A DNA stretch of 64,000 nt. Source: an uncultured Opitutales bacterium (GTDB taxonomy: Bacteria > Verrucomicrobiota > Verrucomicrobiia > Opitutales > Coraliomargaritaceae). Numbering within the stretch: position 1 is the first letter of the stretch; each line of letters begins with the position of its first letter. Positions 21,740 to 30,908 of the stretch are shown here, one piece after another. Location: NCBI GenBank assembly GCA_937775295.1, contig CALKBZ010000009.1, forward strand, positions 27,148-91,147, given 5' to 3'. The translations under genes were made by a program, and so were the position numbers. The notes beneath the pieces were generated by a model that was given only the letters and a program-made list of their open reading frames with translations, was not told the DNA's origin and did not search any database.

Positions 21740-22513
21740 ATGAAGATGAATCCACTACGCATATTTCCGTCATCTCTCGTTCTGATCACGACCTTATTTG
21801 CTGGAAGTCTGTCGGCGGATGAGTACCGCACCTTACATAATAGCCATGGTAAACCGCTGGAGGCTCAGGTAACCGCGTATGACCCCACGAAAGGAGTCTC
21901 GATTCAGACCAGGAGTGGCCAGAAATATGAGAACGTGGGCATTGATCGGTTCTCGCCGAAGGATCAGAAGTATTTTAAAGAGTGGCAGGCGAAGCACATC
22001 GCTGAAAAAGATGATGCCCAGCTGATGCACGATTCGAAGATAACAATGTTTGTGAAGAGCTCTCGGGATGATGATCTCAATGATAAGGGAGATCCCGATA
22101 ACCGCGAAGTGGAATACGATCCAGCGATCACCTTCGATAATAAGGACAAAGACTTATCGTATCAAAACGTGGAGGGCACACTGGTCTTCATCGGCCAAAG
22201 CGTGCTCGATAAAAAGGAATATCACATTCTCTACCGGCAGGATTTCACCGTCAATTTACCCTCCGGCGAACGGACGAGATGGGTGGGCAAGTCGTTTAAA
22301 AATGTTTACGACGATTATGCGAGAAACGGTTCCGCATTCGGAGCTGAATACGAAGGCTACTTGCTGGTGCTGAATGATAAACCGGGACACCCCGCCATCA
22401 TCAAAGCATCTAAGAGTCATTGGAAGGGGTGCATACGAAGTATCTTAGCAGCGAACTCACGGCAGGGGTACTCACGCGACTTCTCCGAGAGCTTCAAAAA
22501 GACAGTTTACTAG
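21740..22513 (+). CDS. Secreted hypothetical protein
   Basis: 257 residues from ATG 21740. A signal peptide, MKMNPLRIFPSSLVLITTLF and on to LSADEYR, is followed by a short beta-type module (about residues 24-75) with the pattern GKPLEAQVTAYD, SIQTRSGQKYENVGIDRFSPKDQKYF. This pattern recurs in many secreted Planctomycetes/Verrucomicrobia proteins (SHD1-like). The C-terminal 170 residues have no recognisable family. The last 25 residues may have been altered, since the expected ending is not apparent. Its location is periplasm or outside. It faces away from the YcaO operon. Confidence 0.7.
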   Translation: MKMNPLRIFPSSLVLITTLFAGSLSADEYRTLHNSHGKPLEAQVTAYDPTKGVSIQTRSGQKYENVGIDRFSPKDQKYFKEWQAKHIAEKDDAQLMHDSKITMFVKSSRDDDLNDKGDPDNREVEYDPAITFDNKDKDLSYQNVEGTLVFIGQSVLDKKEYHILYRQDFTVNLPSGERTRWVGKSFKNVYDDYARNGSAFGAEYEGYLLVLNDKPGHPAIIKASKSHWKGCIRSILAANSRQGYSRDFSESFKKTVY

Positions 22514-22545
22514 ATGCGCTGCTTCTCGATGTCCTAGACGTCGAA

Positions 22546-22623
22546 CTAAGTGTCAACGATTTTGCCTGCGGGGATGAACTCCGCGATGTCACCTTCGAGG
22601 AAGACTTGCAGCTCGATCGGCAT
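22546..22623 (-). other. 25-codon reading frame downstream of the response regulator
   Basis: A reverse-strand ATG frame starting MPIELQVFLEGDIAEF, with coding-like composition, lies about 120 bases beyond the regulator stop codon. It looks like the end of a longer, lost protein and not an independent gene. No ribosome binding site is visible. Confidence 0.2.
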
Positions 22624-22743
22624 CTCACTGATCCGTTTATAGCGTAGATCGCTATATCATTGCACCACCGCTAAAAGAGGTGAACGACGCTATCAGATCG
22701 AACCATGAGCGGCGGCAGTTGGGCCTGAAAGCCAGGCGCTCCC

Positions 22744-23403
22744 CTACGAACCATCGCTCCAATCCAGGCCGCCTTTATGCTTCAGAATTCCCTTATCCAA
22801 CGCAAAGTGCAGGAGACTGGACTCATTCTTTAAATTCAGCTTCTTCATCGCGTTATGACGATGGCGACGGACGGTAAACTCACTCAAATCGAGTTCTAAA
22901 CCCACTGCTGCATCTGTTTTACGCTGTGCAATGAATCGGAGCACCTGCAGTTCCCGCTTCGAGAGCACTCGGAAATACGCATCCGGATCATCTCGTAAAC
23001 GATCTAAGACCGCGTCCACCTTGGCTGAATAATAAACATGGCCTTCGAACACCGCTCGAAACGCCGCATCCAGCACCTCAAGCGACATTTCTGTCTTGCA
23101 GACAAACCCAAGTATACCGCATCGACTGACCTCACGAACCGTAAAGTCATCGCATTCGCTAGAGAGCACAAGGATCCGCTGCCCTCGCCCACATTCCAAT
23201 ATTCGCTTGGCAAGTTTCAAGCCGTCAAGCTTAGGCAGCATTAGGTCAAGTATGATAAACTGGAACGGCTGCTGCTGATAGACCTCCCAGCCCATTTCCC
23301 CGTTGTCCGCCTGAACCACTTCGTCGAAATTGTATTCATTGATCAACAATTCCGCGAGAGACTCACGGACGAATTTTTCATCTTCAACAATCAGTGCTTT
23401 CAT
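22744..23403 (-). CDS. LuxR/NarL-type response regulator
   Basis: 219 residues from the ATG at 23403 (MKALIVEDEKFVRE); an upstream in-frame ATG at 23451 would overlap the YcaO gene and precede the receiver domain by 16 residues. The receiver domain (1-115) has the acidic pair E8/D9, phospho-acceptor Asp53 in IILDLMLPK and Lys103 in VCKTEM. The C-terminal LuxR helix-turn-helix (about 145-205) includes LSKRELQVLRFIAQRKTDA and LDLSEFTVRRHRHNAMKKL. It is the third gene of the peptide-ycaO-regulator operon, 41 bases after ycaO. Phosphorylation by the nearby hybrid kinase is plausible but unproven. Confidence 0.92.
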   Translation of the reverse strand: MKALIVEDEKFVRESLAELLINEYNFDEVVQADNGEMGWEVYQQQPFQFIILDLMLPKLDGLKLAKRILECGRGQRILVLSSECDDFTVREVSRCGILGFVCKTEMSLEVLDAAFRAVFEGHVYYSAKVDAVLDRLRDDPDAYFRVLSKRELQVLRFIAQRKTDAAVGLELDLSEFTVRRHRHNAMKKLNLKNESSLLHFALDKGILKHKGGLDWSDGS

Positions 23404-23444
23404 GTAACAAAATAAAGTAGGTTCCACTCGCACCTGCAAGAAAT

Positions 23445-24338
23445 CTACCAAAAGAAATAGTCTTCCGAGTCCGTCAGGTATTCCCGACTCGGAGCCTCAA
23501 TTATTGTGCGCCAAACACTGGCATAGGAATCCCACGGCCCACGCACTCCGGCATCAAACAACAATTCATGACGCGGAACGGTCGCACTCGGACTCCTTCT
23601 TAAGCGCTCAAGAAAGAGTTCCATCCCCATTCCTTTAGAGAAATAACTGATTCGCCGCTCGAATACATCGCCAGGCTTTTGAGCAAAAAGAGGCAAGGAG
23701 GCCTGAAACAAGTGCTTCAACAAGCTTCGAGTTCGGTCCAACTCAACCTGAGCTCGCCTAGTGGCATGCTTTACATTGTCCCCTGCCCCAAATGCATAGG
23801 CCTGTCCATGCCCCGTCATCATCCACAGCACCACGACCGCATGCGAGCTAAACGGATTATCAATGGCAATCGCGGTGACGCCGGGCCAAGAACCTTGGAC
23901 GTAGTAGTGCCCGAGCAAGCCCTCCCACCAACAGATCAAGCAATGCCGTTCGATCGACTCTCGATACGCGAACCGACGCGCCTGCCGCCGGAACAGGCCG
24001 GGATAAGCAGCAAATCCATTCGAACTCCCGTCCAGATCCATCCCGCCAAGCCCGGAACCGACTCGCTCACGACAATAGTGAACCGCCCAACGCTCCATCG
24101 CCTCCGAGATCGCCATATAACACGCAACCTGAGCGGTAGCGTGGCAACCTGCGCCGTCCGGTTGATCGGTCGCCCGCAATTTCAAATACTGAGAATTGAC
24201 AATTCCTTCCTTCAAAAAAGTCACCGCATGCACGCACGCCTCGCCGAACACATCCCCAAATGAATGCTCCATTCGAGCAATCGGCCCGCCATCGGCGATC
24301 ATCGCCTTAGAGTAGCGCATGGGGGCTAGATTTATCAT
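23445..24338 (-). CDS. Stand-alone divergent YcaO-family protein
   Basis: 297 residues, shorter than most YcaO proteins (about 380-450). YcaO enzymes use ATP to activate peptide backbone amides, making azolines, thioamides or amidines in ribosomal peptides, and a few modify proteins or ribosomes. The three family blocks are recognisable. The first is GAGCHATAQVACYMAISEAM with E79 and E82. The second is the SSNGFAAYPGLFRRQARRFA segment leading to E127 and E130 in RESIERHCLICWW, where many family members have Asp at the His position. The third is AIDNPFSSHAVVVLWM with a later E199. No E1-like, TfuA or dehydrogenase partner is in the window. A short Cys/Ser/Thr-bearing peptide gene precedes it. 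Confidence 0.8.
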   Translation of the reverse strand: MINLAPMRYSKAMIADGGPIARMEHSFGDVFGEACVHAVTFLKEGIVNSQYLKLRATDQPDGAGCHATAQVACYMAISEAMERWAVHYCRERVGSGLGGMDLDGSSNGFAAYPGLFRRQARRFAYRESIERHCLICWWEGLLGHYYVQGSWPGVTAIAIDNPFSSHAVVVLWMMTGHGQAYAFGAGDNVKHATRRAQVELDRTRSLLKHLFQASLPLFAQKPGDVFERRISYFSKGMGMELFLERLRRSPSATVPRHELLFDAGVRGPWDSYASVWRTIIEAPSREYLTDSEDYFFW

Positions 24339-24375
24339 TTAGGAAATAAAAAAGAAGAAGAAGGAACAAAGAAAA

Positions 24376-24417
24376 AGTGCCTAAGTCGCAGCAGGGAACC
24401 GCGTTGGCTTAGGCACT
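24376..24417 (-). terminator. Hairpin with U-run between peptide gene and ycaO
   Basis: A perfect 10-base stem (AGTGCCTAAG/CTTAGGCACT) with a 22-base loop, followed on the reverse strand by TTTTTCTTTG. It lies after the small peptide gene and before ycaO. A leaky terminator here would keep the peptide message more abundant than the enzyme, a common layout in RiPP operons. Confidence 0.75.
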
Positions 24418-24443
24418 GAAGTTATATTGCTAATCCGCTGGGA

Positions 24444-24581
24444 TTATACAGTCGGCATACAAGACGGAACCGAAGCATTCACTTCGTCTTTTAATTCTGA
24501 ATGCTGCGAGACTTCACCCAAACTGGCAGACTTCTCGCCTAAACCAAGATTGAGAAGTAGAGTACTGATCAATGATTTCAT
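24444..24581 (-). CDS. Candidate RiPP precursor peptide
   Basis: 45 codons from ATG 24581; the frame also opens at 24644 (66 codons), but the inner ATG has the better upstream AGAAAG context. The peptide begins MKSLISTLLLNLGLGEKSAS, continues acidic and polar, and ends with ASVPSCMPTV, which carries Ser, Cys and Thr that a YcaO enzyme could modify. A helical leader followed by a short C-terminal core is the usual plan of such precursors. It is the first gene of the reverse-strand operon, separated from ycaO by a terminator-like hairpin. No known precursor family is recognised; the call rests on context and size. Confidence 0.5.
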   Translation of the reverse strand: MKSLISTLLLNLGLGEKSASLGEVSQHSELKDEVNASVPSCMPTV

Positions 24582-24723
24582 TTGTGTTATTCTTTCTTCG
24601 CATACTTCCCGGATTGAAGGCATGAGCACACGATGAAGTTGCATAATTTCTGATTCAAATACTAAAAATAGTCCAAATGCACCAATATCTAGTAGCGCCC
24701 CTAATTTGAGTGCGACAATTCCA

Positions 24724-24879
24724 ATGAGGCTTCATCACCGGATCTACTATATCACTTTGATTCTCTTCGGAGTGGCAGATCAAAATGCACATCCGAAAAG
24801 CATACCCCCTCAATCTGGATCATCAATCTACCAGAAATACACCGCAGATGAGTACGGCGGCGGCAAACTCTCTTGGGCG
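24724..24879 (+). pseudogene. Truncated N-terminus of a sensor kinase paralogue
   Basis: From ATG 24724 the frame gives a signal-like MRLHHRIYYITLILF, then PPQSGSSIYQKYTADEYGGG. This aligns with HPEAGSLTYTAYTSENHGGG near the N-terminus of the hybrid kinase encoded from 25285. The homology stops at about 24880, where the sequence passes into tandem GTAGAACAAAGGGTC-type words and then repeat copy 2. It is the decayed beginning of a second kinase gene, cut off by the repeat. Confidence 0.65.
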
Positions 24880-24943
24880 CAAAAAAGGCTCATGTCATTA
24901 CGGGTAGAACAAAGGGTCAGGTAGGGTAGAACAAAGAAGGTAG

Positions 24944-25051
24944 AACAAAGGGTCATGTCGTTATGTTTATAATCAACCCTTTATACGCTTCATTTCCATC
25001 ACCGCCAGAAGCATAAAACTTGCCCACATCTTGACTCACCAGCTGCCAGAT
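24944..25051. repeat. Dispersed direct repeat, copy 2
   Basis: 108 bases matching 21446-21554 with about ten differences. Three partial copies of its left end (GTAGAACAAAGGGTC-like words) stand in tandem at about 24880-24943. The end AAAGGGT is also found inverted as ACCCTTT at 24977-24983, making a small palindrome. Confidence 0.85.
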
Positions 25052-25284
25052 GCTCAGACTAACATTTAGACTGGTCCAGCTTTGGGGATCTTCCCAGAAC
25101 CATAGATAAAAAATACTATATTTAAAAATAGCACACTGAGTCATAATTTCATCTTATATTGATCTTTCTGGTTATGCTCCCGTAATTGTGAGTACTACGT
25201 CGGTGGATAACAGGTACATCACCCTCAAGCCCATAAACTAGCCCTGTTACACCAGCATCGATAAATTTCACTAATCCGAAGACA

Positions 25285-28200
25285 ATGCCTGCATTCACGA
25301 CATACGACTCGTTCTCGAAACTGTCAGGACTTCTGATCCTACTGCTTTGTCAGATCACATACGCATGGGAGCAGCACCCAGAAGCAGGCAGCCTCACCTA
25401 TACTGCCTATACATCGGAGAATCATGGGGGCGGTGCCATCTCATGCGATATCCAGGAGGATCCCTATGGAAACCTCTATATCGCCAACGAAGCAGGCTTA
25501 CTGAAATTCGACGGTGAACATTGGAGTCAAATGCCTGCGACAGGGCAAGCGAGTTACATCAGCTCAATCGCGATTGATACGAAAGATCGCATCTGGATAT
25601 CTGGCCTGAAATCAATTGGGTATTATTCAACAGACAGTCGCGGCAACTATACCTTCAATGACCTCACGGACTCTATTTCCGTACTGCCACAGAGCTCAGA
25701 CTTTGGAGTATTTTGGAAACTTTACGCACACGACCAGTATATCTACTTAATTACCTCAAAGCATGTATTACGCTGGGATGGGGCCAGTTGGAGAACATGG
25801 GATTTCCAAGAACAACGAAGAATCTTGCCCAGCTGGATCGACGACAAACTCTACATATATGCACGTGGGACAGGATTATTTTATTTAAACGGCGATGAAT
25901 TCGAGACTGTAATACAAGAAACGCCTCAAATCGAATCTGGAATCATTTCAATCATAGACATGACAGAGAATGGGCTGCTATGCGCAAGCCGAGACAATGG
26001 ACTATTCTATATCAAAGACGGGGAAATCGAGCAGTTACCAATCAACTTTGAAAATCCAAAGGTCATTGTAACTCGTAAACTCAGCAATGGAACGATTGCG
26101 ATTGGAACTGAAGATAAAGGAGTCTTGATCATGAATCAGTCTGGTCAGTTCGTCAGCCACATCAACCACAACAGCTCATTTATTTACCACATAGAAGAAA
26201 GTCACGATGGCACAATTTGGGTAACCAGCATGGATGCGATCCTCCAGATCCCAGACATCACCCTGACATCCTACTCCGACAGCGCACACGACATCGTCCG
26301 TCATCAACAAGATTTATACTACACCAATATAAGTGAACTAAAAATCATTGATTCACAAGCAGCAGGTGCCCTACCGACGTCACGCACCCTGAAACAAAAA
26401 GTCTCAGCAGTTTGGGACCTACACTCAACAGGGACAGATCTACTCTACGGGGATTCCCATTCATTTGGCGTGATTCCCAGTAACGGCAACGATCTATTAG
26501 TTACTCACCTAAGGCAAGTGATGTATCTTTATCCAAGCTGGAAGGATACAACCATTATCTATTCAAATGATACGCCCAATATAAGTCGTTGGAAGAATGA
26601 TTCTTCTGGATGGAAATACTTAGATTCCTTACCGGGCTTCGAGACTGGAGCGCTTTCCTGTATAGAATTACCAAACTCCAAATTACTCATTTCAGAAGAG
26701 AATAGTCCACTATCGATTGCTGATTGGTCATCACCGGAAACAATTATCTCACTGGGACGTGCGCATGGGCTACCGGATAAATTCATTTGGGCACAATGCC
26801 TTCGCATTGATGAATGTGTCATCGTCATTTCAGACAAAGGCCTCTTCCACTACGACAACGACAACCGAAACGTTCCACCACGATCCAGCCCTCGGAAACG
26901 ATTTAGGCACCGACGCCTACGGACTCGAAAGTTGCCCGGCAGCAGGCAATGACGGCTGGATCTTACGCCTCCCGTCTGTAGAGCAGAATCACAATCAGGT
27001 CGGGCACTTGTCAGTCGCAGACAACCACCGCTTCGCCTGGACCCCTTTGCAACTCCCCTCATTGCACTTAGCCGGAAAGGTCGAGGCCCTCCTGCACGAA
27101 AAGACCGACAGTTCTGAAATACTCTGGGTGGGTGGCAGTGAAGACCTGCTACGCTACGACCTCTCAAACATGCCCGATCACCCCGCCCCGGCCACGCGAC
27201 TCACCGCAATTCGAGAGCAGGACAGCAAGCAAACGTATTACAATGGCGCAGGCTCATCACCGGACAATCTAGAGTGGGAATATCCACAAAAGACGTTGCG
27301 GATCGAATATGCGACTCTCCCCGCTCCGATCATAGTCCAAGGTTACCAAACACGACTAATGGGATTCAATGAATCTTGGGCAGAGCCAAGTAAATTAACT
27401 TTTCGTGATTTCACGAACCTCTCACACGGCGACTACACATTCGAAGCAAGGACTATCGATGAATTCGGTAGGATCGGAGAAAGTGCGAGCCTAAGCTTCA
27501 CGATTCTCCCACCGTGGCAGAGCACCGTATATGCCAAAGTTTTTTATGGTGCGGCAGCCAGCTTCGCACTCTTTATCGTAGGTCGCTTAAGAAGCCGAAA
27601 ACTCAGAATAAGGAACGAACAGCTCAATGCGTTGATCCATGAAAGAACTGTCGAGCTAGAGCAACAGAAGCTGCAATTAATCAAAGCCAATCGAGCAAAA
27701 CAAAACTTCCTAGCAAGCATGAGCCATGAGATACGCAACCCGCTCAACGGGATTCTTGGGATCACGCGAATCCTCAAAGAGAAAGAACAGCAGCAAGGCC
27801 AATCATCCGAGCAGATCACCCACCTTCACACTTGCAGCACCCACCTACACCAACTCCTCGGCCAAACACTTGACTACTCCAGCCTCGACGCCGGCATGCT
27901 CAGAACTCGAACCGAATCGTTTGATCCATTAACCGTGCTAGACGAGGTAATCCAGATACAAAATGACATGGCTCAAACGAAGGGAATCAAGCTGACCCTC
28001 AAAAAGCCTGCCCTCACCTTCCGCTGGAAGGGCGACCCCGTATTTCTTCGCCAAATCCTAATTAACTTGGTATCGAATGGCATCAAATATACCCCCACAG
28101 GCTCTGTCAGCCTCAACCTAAATTACCAAAAAGTAGAAGACCACATACAGGCCTGCTTCGAAGTAGTGGATACTGGCCCGGGTATCCCCACAGACAAGCA

Positions 28201-29125
28201 AGCATTTATCTTCGAAGAGTTCACACGCTTACCCGATAGCGAAGCCAGCCAGATCCCCGGAACCGGACTAGGCCTAGCCATCTCATCTCAAATGGCACAA
28301 TTAATGGGCGGCAGGCTTGAACTCGACGGGGACACTCCAAACGGCGCCCGGTTCTTACTTTACTTAGAATTTGGGGTCGACTTATACGCACCCAGAAAAA
28401 AGCGAGCGGAAGCCCCAGACAACCAACAGATGCTCGCAGGTAAACGCGTCCTAATTGCGGATGACATGGACTTCAATCGCTACGTCAGCACCGTAGTGCT
28501 TCGCAGTATGGGAGCAGAGATCGATCAAGCCGAAAACGGACTCGTTGCCCTGGACATGCTCAGAAGCGTCACATACGACATCGCCATCTTGGACATCAAC
28601 ATGCCGAAAATGAGTGGCTCGGAGGCAGTCGAAGTATTTCTACAGGACCACAACGGACCAAGCCCGACCTTCATCGCTCTCAGCGCCTACACCACTCCGC
28701 AGACAGAGGAGAAATGTATCGCAGCGGGCTTCAACCACTTCATTGAAAAGCCCTTAGAGCCCGAAAAACTGAAGAAACTACTCCAGCGACATCAGATTCA
28801 AACTGAGAGCCCACCAGAACAAAGCCTGCTCAGCTATCTCTCAAAAAACAGCACGAAGCCCCTCGAAGCGCTTCATGCCGAATACCGAAAATCATTCAAA
28901 CAAGAGTTAGCCAACCTCCAACTCACGTTGATCAACGACGACACCAACGAACAGCGCGACGTCATCCACAAGCTTCTAGGCCTTGCGAGCATCAACAGGA
29001 CACCAAAGATTAGCGAACTGATGGAAGCACTATTGGCCTGGTCGAAACAGCAGGCCTCCAATGAAGAGATAGCTCCGCTAATCGAACAGCTAAACACACA
29101 GATCGATCAGGAGATGAGTCGTTAA
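25285..29125 (+). pseudogene. Hybrid sensor histidine kinase with periplasmic propeller, frameshifted
   Basis: Two overlapping frames (25285-26952, and on to 29125 in the +1 frame) together encode about 1280 residues. A signal peptide is followed by a beta-propeller of the two-component regulator type (repeats such as IQEDPYGNLYIANEAGLLKF), a Y_Y_Y-like Ig domain (GFNESWAEPSKLTFRDFTNL), one membrane segment near residue 760 and a coiled coil. The HisKA domain has SMSHEIRNPLNG (about 811), and the HATPase has LINLVSNGIKY, DTGPGIP and GTGLGLAIS. A receiver follows with Asp in ILDINMPKMSG (about 1104), then an Hpt-like C-terminus. The frame changes at about 26850-26880 within ACGACAACGACAAC. It is a sequence error, or an inactivating indel in a short repeat. 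Confidence 0.85.
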
Positions 29126-29599
29126 ACCAGCTCAAACGGTTCACATATAAGCAGGCTGTCTCTGCTCACAAAGCACAAGGTGCCCTGCAATTGGCGGAAA
29201 TACAGCAATACGCCATCATCCGACGACTGTCGTGGTGAGCGCTCCCCCTTCGATCACCGCAAAGTTAGGCAGGCAGGTTCGCAAGTTGAGTCGCAAGTGT
29301 CGTTTTGCGGTGCTGCCCAGCACTGATTTTCGGCAATTAGGGCATTCCGCTCGGATGTGGCAGAGCCGCGAAAGCGCCCCTAGGTAACCACAAGAGGTAT
29401 TCTTTGTTATAAAAACCAGACAACTCAGGACTTTGAAGAGCCCCAATATTCCCTAAATCCGAAGAGTCGCAGCAGCTAAACAATGGCAACCATGACCTGC
29501 GTAGTCAGCAAATAAAACTGCTATCGCAGGCAGCGTCATCGACAAGATGCAAGCGACTTAAAAACCACGCGGGCCGAAAATAAACAAGTCGATCGACAC
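29126..29599. other. Non-coding stretch
   Basis: About 475 bases. A 76-codon reverse frame (29216-29446) contains a CPNC motif but no family I can name and no support for expression. No other structure was found. Confidence 0.35.
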
Positions 29600-30154
29600 T
29601 CAGGAATCATCGTCGCCACCAGCGGCTCGAACGGGCACAGCTGCATCAGAGCGATTTTGCCGGAACTGAAAGCGATTAATATCACGCAGCGAAAGTGTCT
29701 CTCCGGTCTCCGCAAAGCTCTTCGATTCCTGCAACATCCTAGTATACATACGTTTATTCTCGATTTTCTTCAAAGTCGAATTTGTGCTAATCTGAGCCTG
29801 ACGCTCGAGCTCGGCCATCCGTCCATCCCACTTGGAGATATCCATCGTTTTAGTGTCAAATTCGACTATTTCAGACTTAAAGCGCTTTTTATCTTGAGAT
29901 TCTGTTAGCGAAATATTCGATTTCTTCGAGCCGAGTGAGGAATAATGTGAGTCCCATTGCTTAAAGGGAAACGACTTCTGCATCAGATCAGACTTCTGAT
30001 TGCCCGACCAAAATTTCTGTTCGAAGCGCTTTTGAGACAGATTTTTTTCCTGCTTTTCATATGTATCCACTACCGAAATCTCGCCACGTAAGCATGCGCT
30101 GGTCGTTACAGACAATAGGACGATAAAAAGAGTAAATGGGGCTCGAATAGACAT
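29600..30154 (-). CDS. Secreted hypothetical protein
   Basis: 184 residues. MSIRAPFTLFIVLLSVTTSA is a typical signal peptide; a Cys follows it (TSAC), so a lipoprotein is possible. The mature protein is highly charged, Lys/Ser/Gln-rich and probably mostly helical, with SKWDGRMAELERQAQIST near the centre and an acidic end (GGDDDS). No domain recognised. It stands alone; a T9G8 tract lies about 245 bases upstream. Confidence 0.7.
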   Translation of the reverse strand: MSIRAPFTLFIVLLSVTTSACLRGEISVVDTYEKQEKNLSQKRFEQKFWSGNQKSDLMQKSFPFKQWDSHYSSLGSKKSNISLTESQDKKRFKSEIVEFDTKTMDISKWDGRMAELERQAQISTNSTLKKIENKRMYTRMLQESKSFAETGETLSLRDINRFQFRQNRSDAAVPVRAAGGDDDS

Positions 30155-30908
30155 ATGGGAAACTCAGTGGATAAAGAATACTGCTTAAAATATCAAGCTA
30201 ATCTGCCCAATCGCATGATTCGAATGAGCCCGGCTCAGCGCTTTGCAATATTGACTGACTGCAATCCAACCATGATCGAAGATTTCTAGGGGTAAAAAGC
30301 AACTAACAACGCTCCGGATTTTCCAACAAAAGCTCACATTCTACATCCTCGACATATTTCCCGACTCCTCTATCGGGGGCTGACATTCCGACCACGGATT
30401 TTTTTTTGGGGGGGGTATCCACTGTTTTTATCTAGGTCGATCATCTGAGCGATCACGACCAAGCGGTTGCAAGTCGAGGGGCAGCAAAATATACACGGAC
30501 GCTCCCCAAGTGGACTGCCCCATTTAGTGATTTATCTAAATGATGGTGAGTGACCCACTTTCAGTTGGCTTATTCGCTCTCGTCACTGCCGATTTCTGGC
30601 TAAAGAGAAGCGCAGCACGCGAGCGGATTTACGCTATGCCTGACTGCGGCACCGGAACATCGGAATACACAACAATCGTGCGATGAGCGCACGATTCGCC
30701 ACGCAAACATGCACCAGTGATTAGAAACACACACAGTGTTAAAGAAGATTAACAGGGCAGATCTATATATAAGAGAGATGGCCAAATCGGGAGCCCGATG
30801 GAAATACCAAGAAAATCTGTATCGATTATAACACAAGAACTCTTAGCTTACCGCTTTTGCAATATTGACGGACTGCAGACGAACCCTCTTAATTCGCCGT
30901 TTTCTAAA
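30155..30908. other. Intergenic region before leuS
   Basis: About 750 bases. It holds a T9-G8 homopolymer junction (30399-30415) and two near-identical 22-base words, TTTGCAATATTGACTGACTG and onward, at 30242-30263 and 30856-30877 (one mismatch). The second lies directly upstream of leuS. The leuS frame is open back to 30798, but the protein begins at 30909. No gene is supported here. Confidence 0.45.

Noticed and set aside
29216..29446. 76-codon reverse frame with CPNC
   Set aside because: Single CxxC pair alone is not enough; no hydrophobic core pattern or family match recognised.
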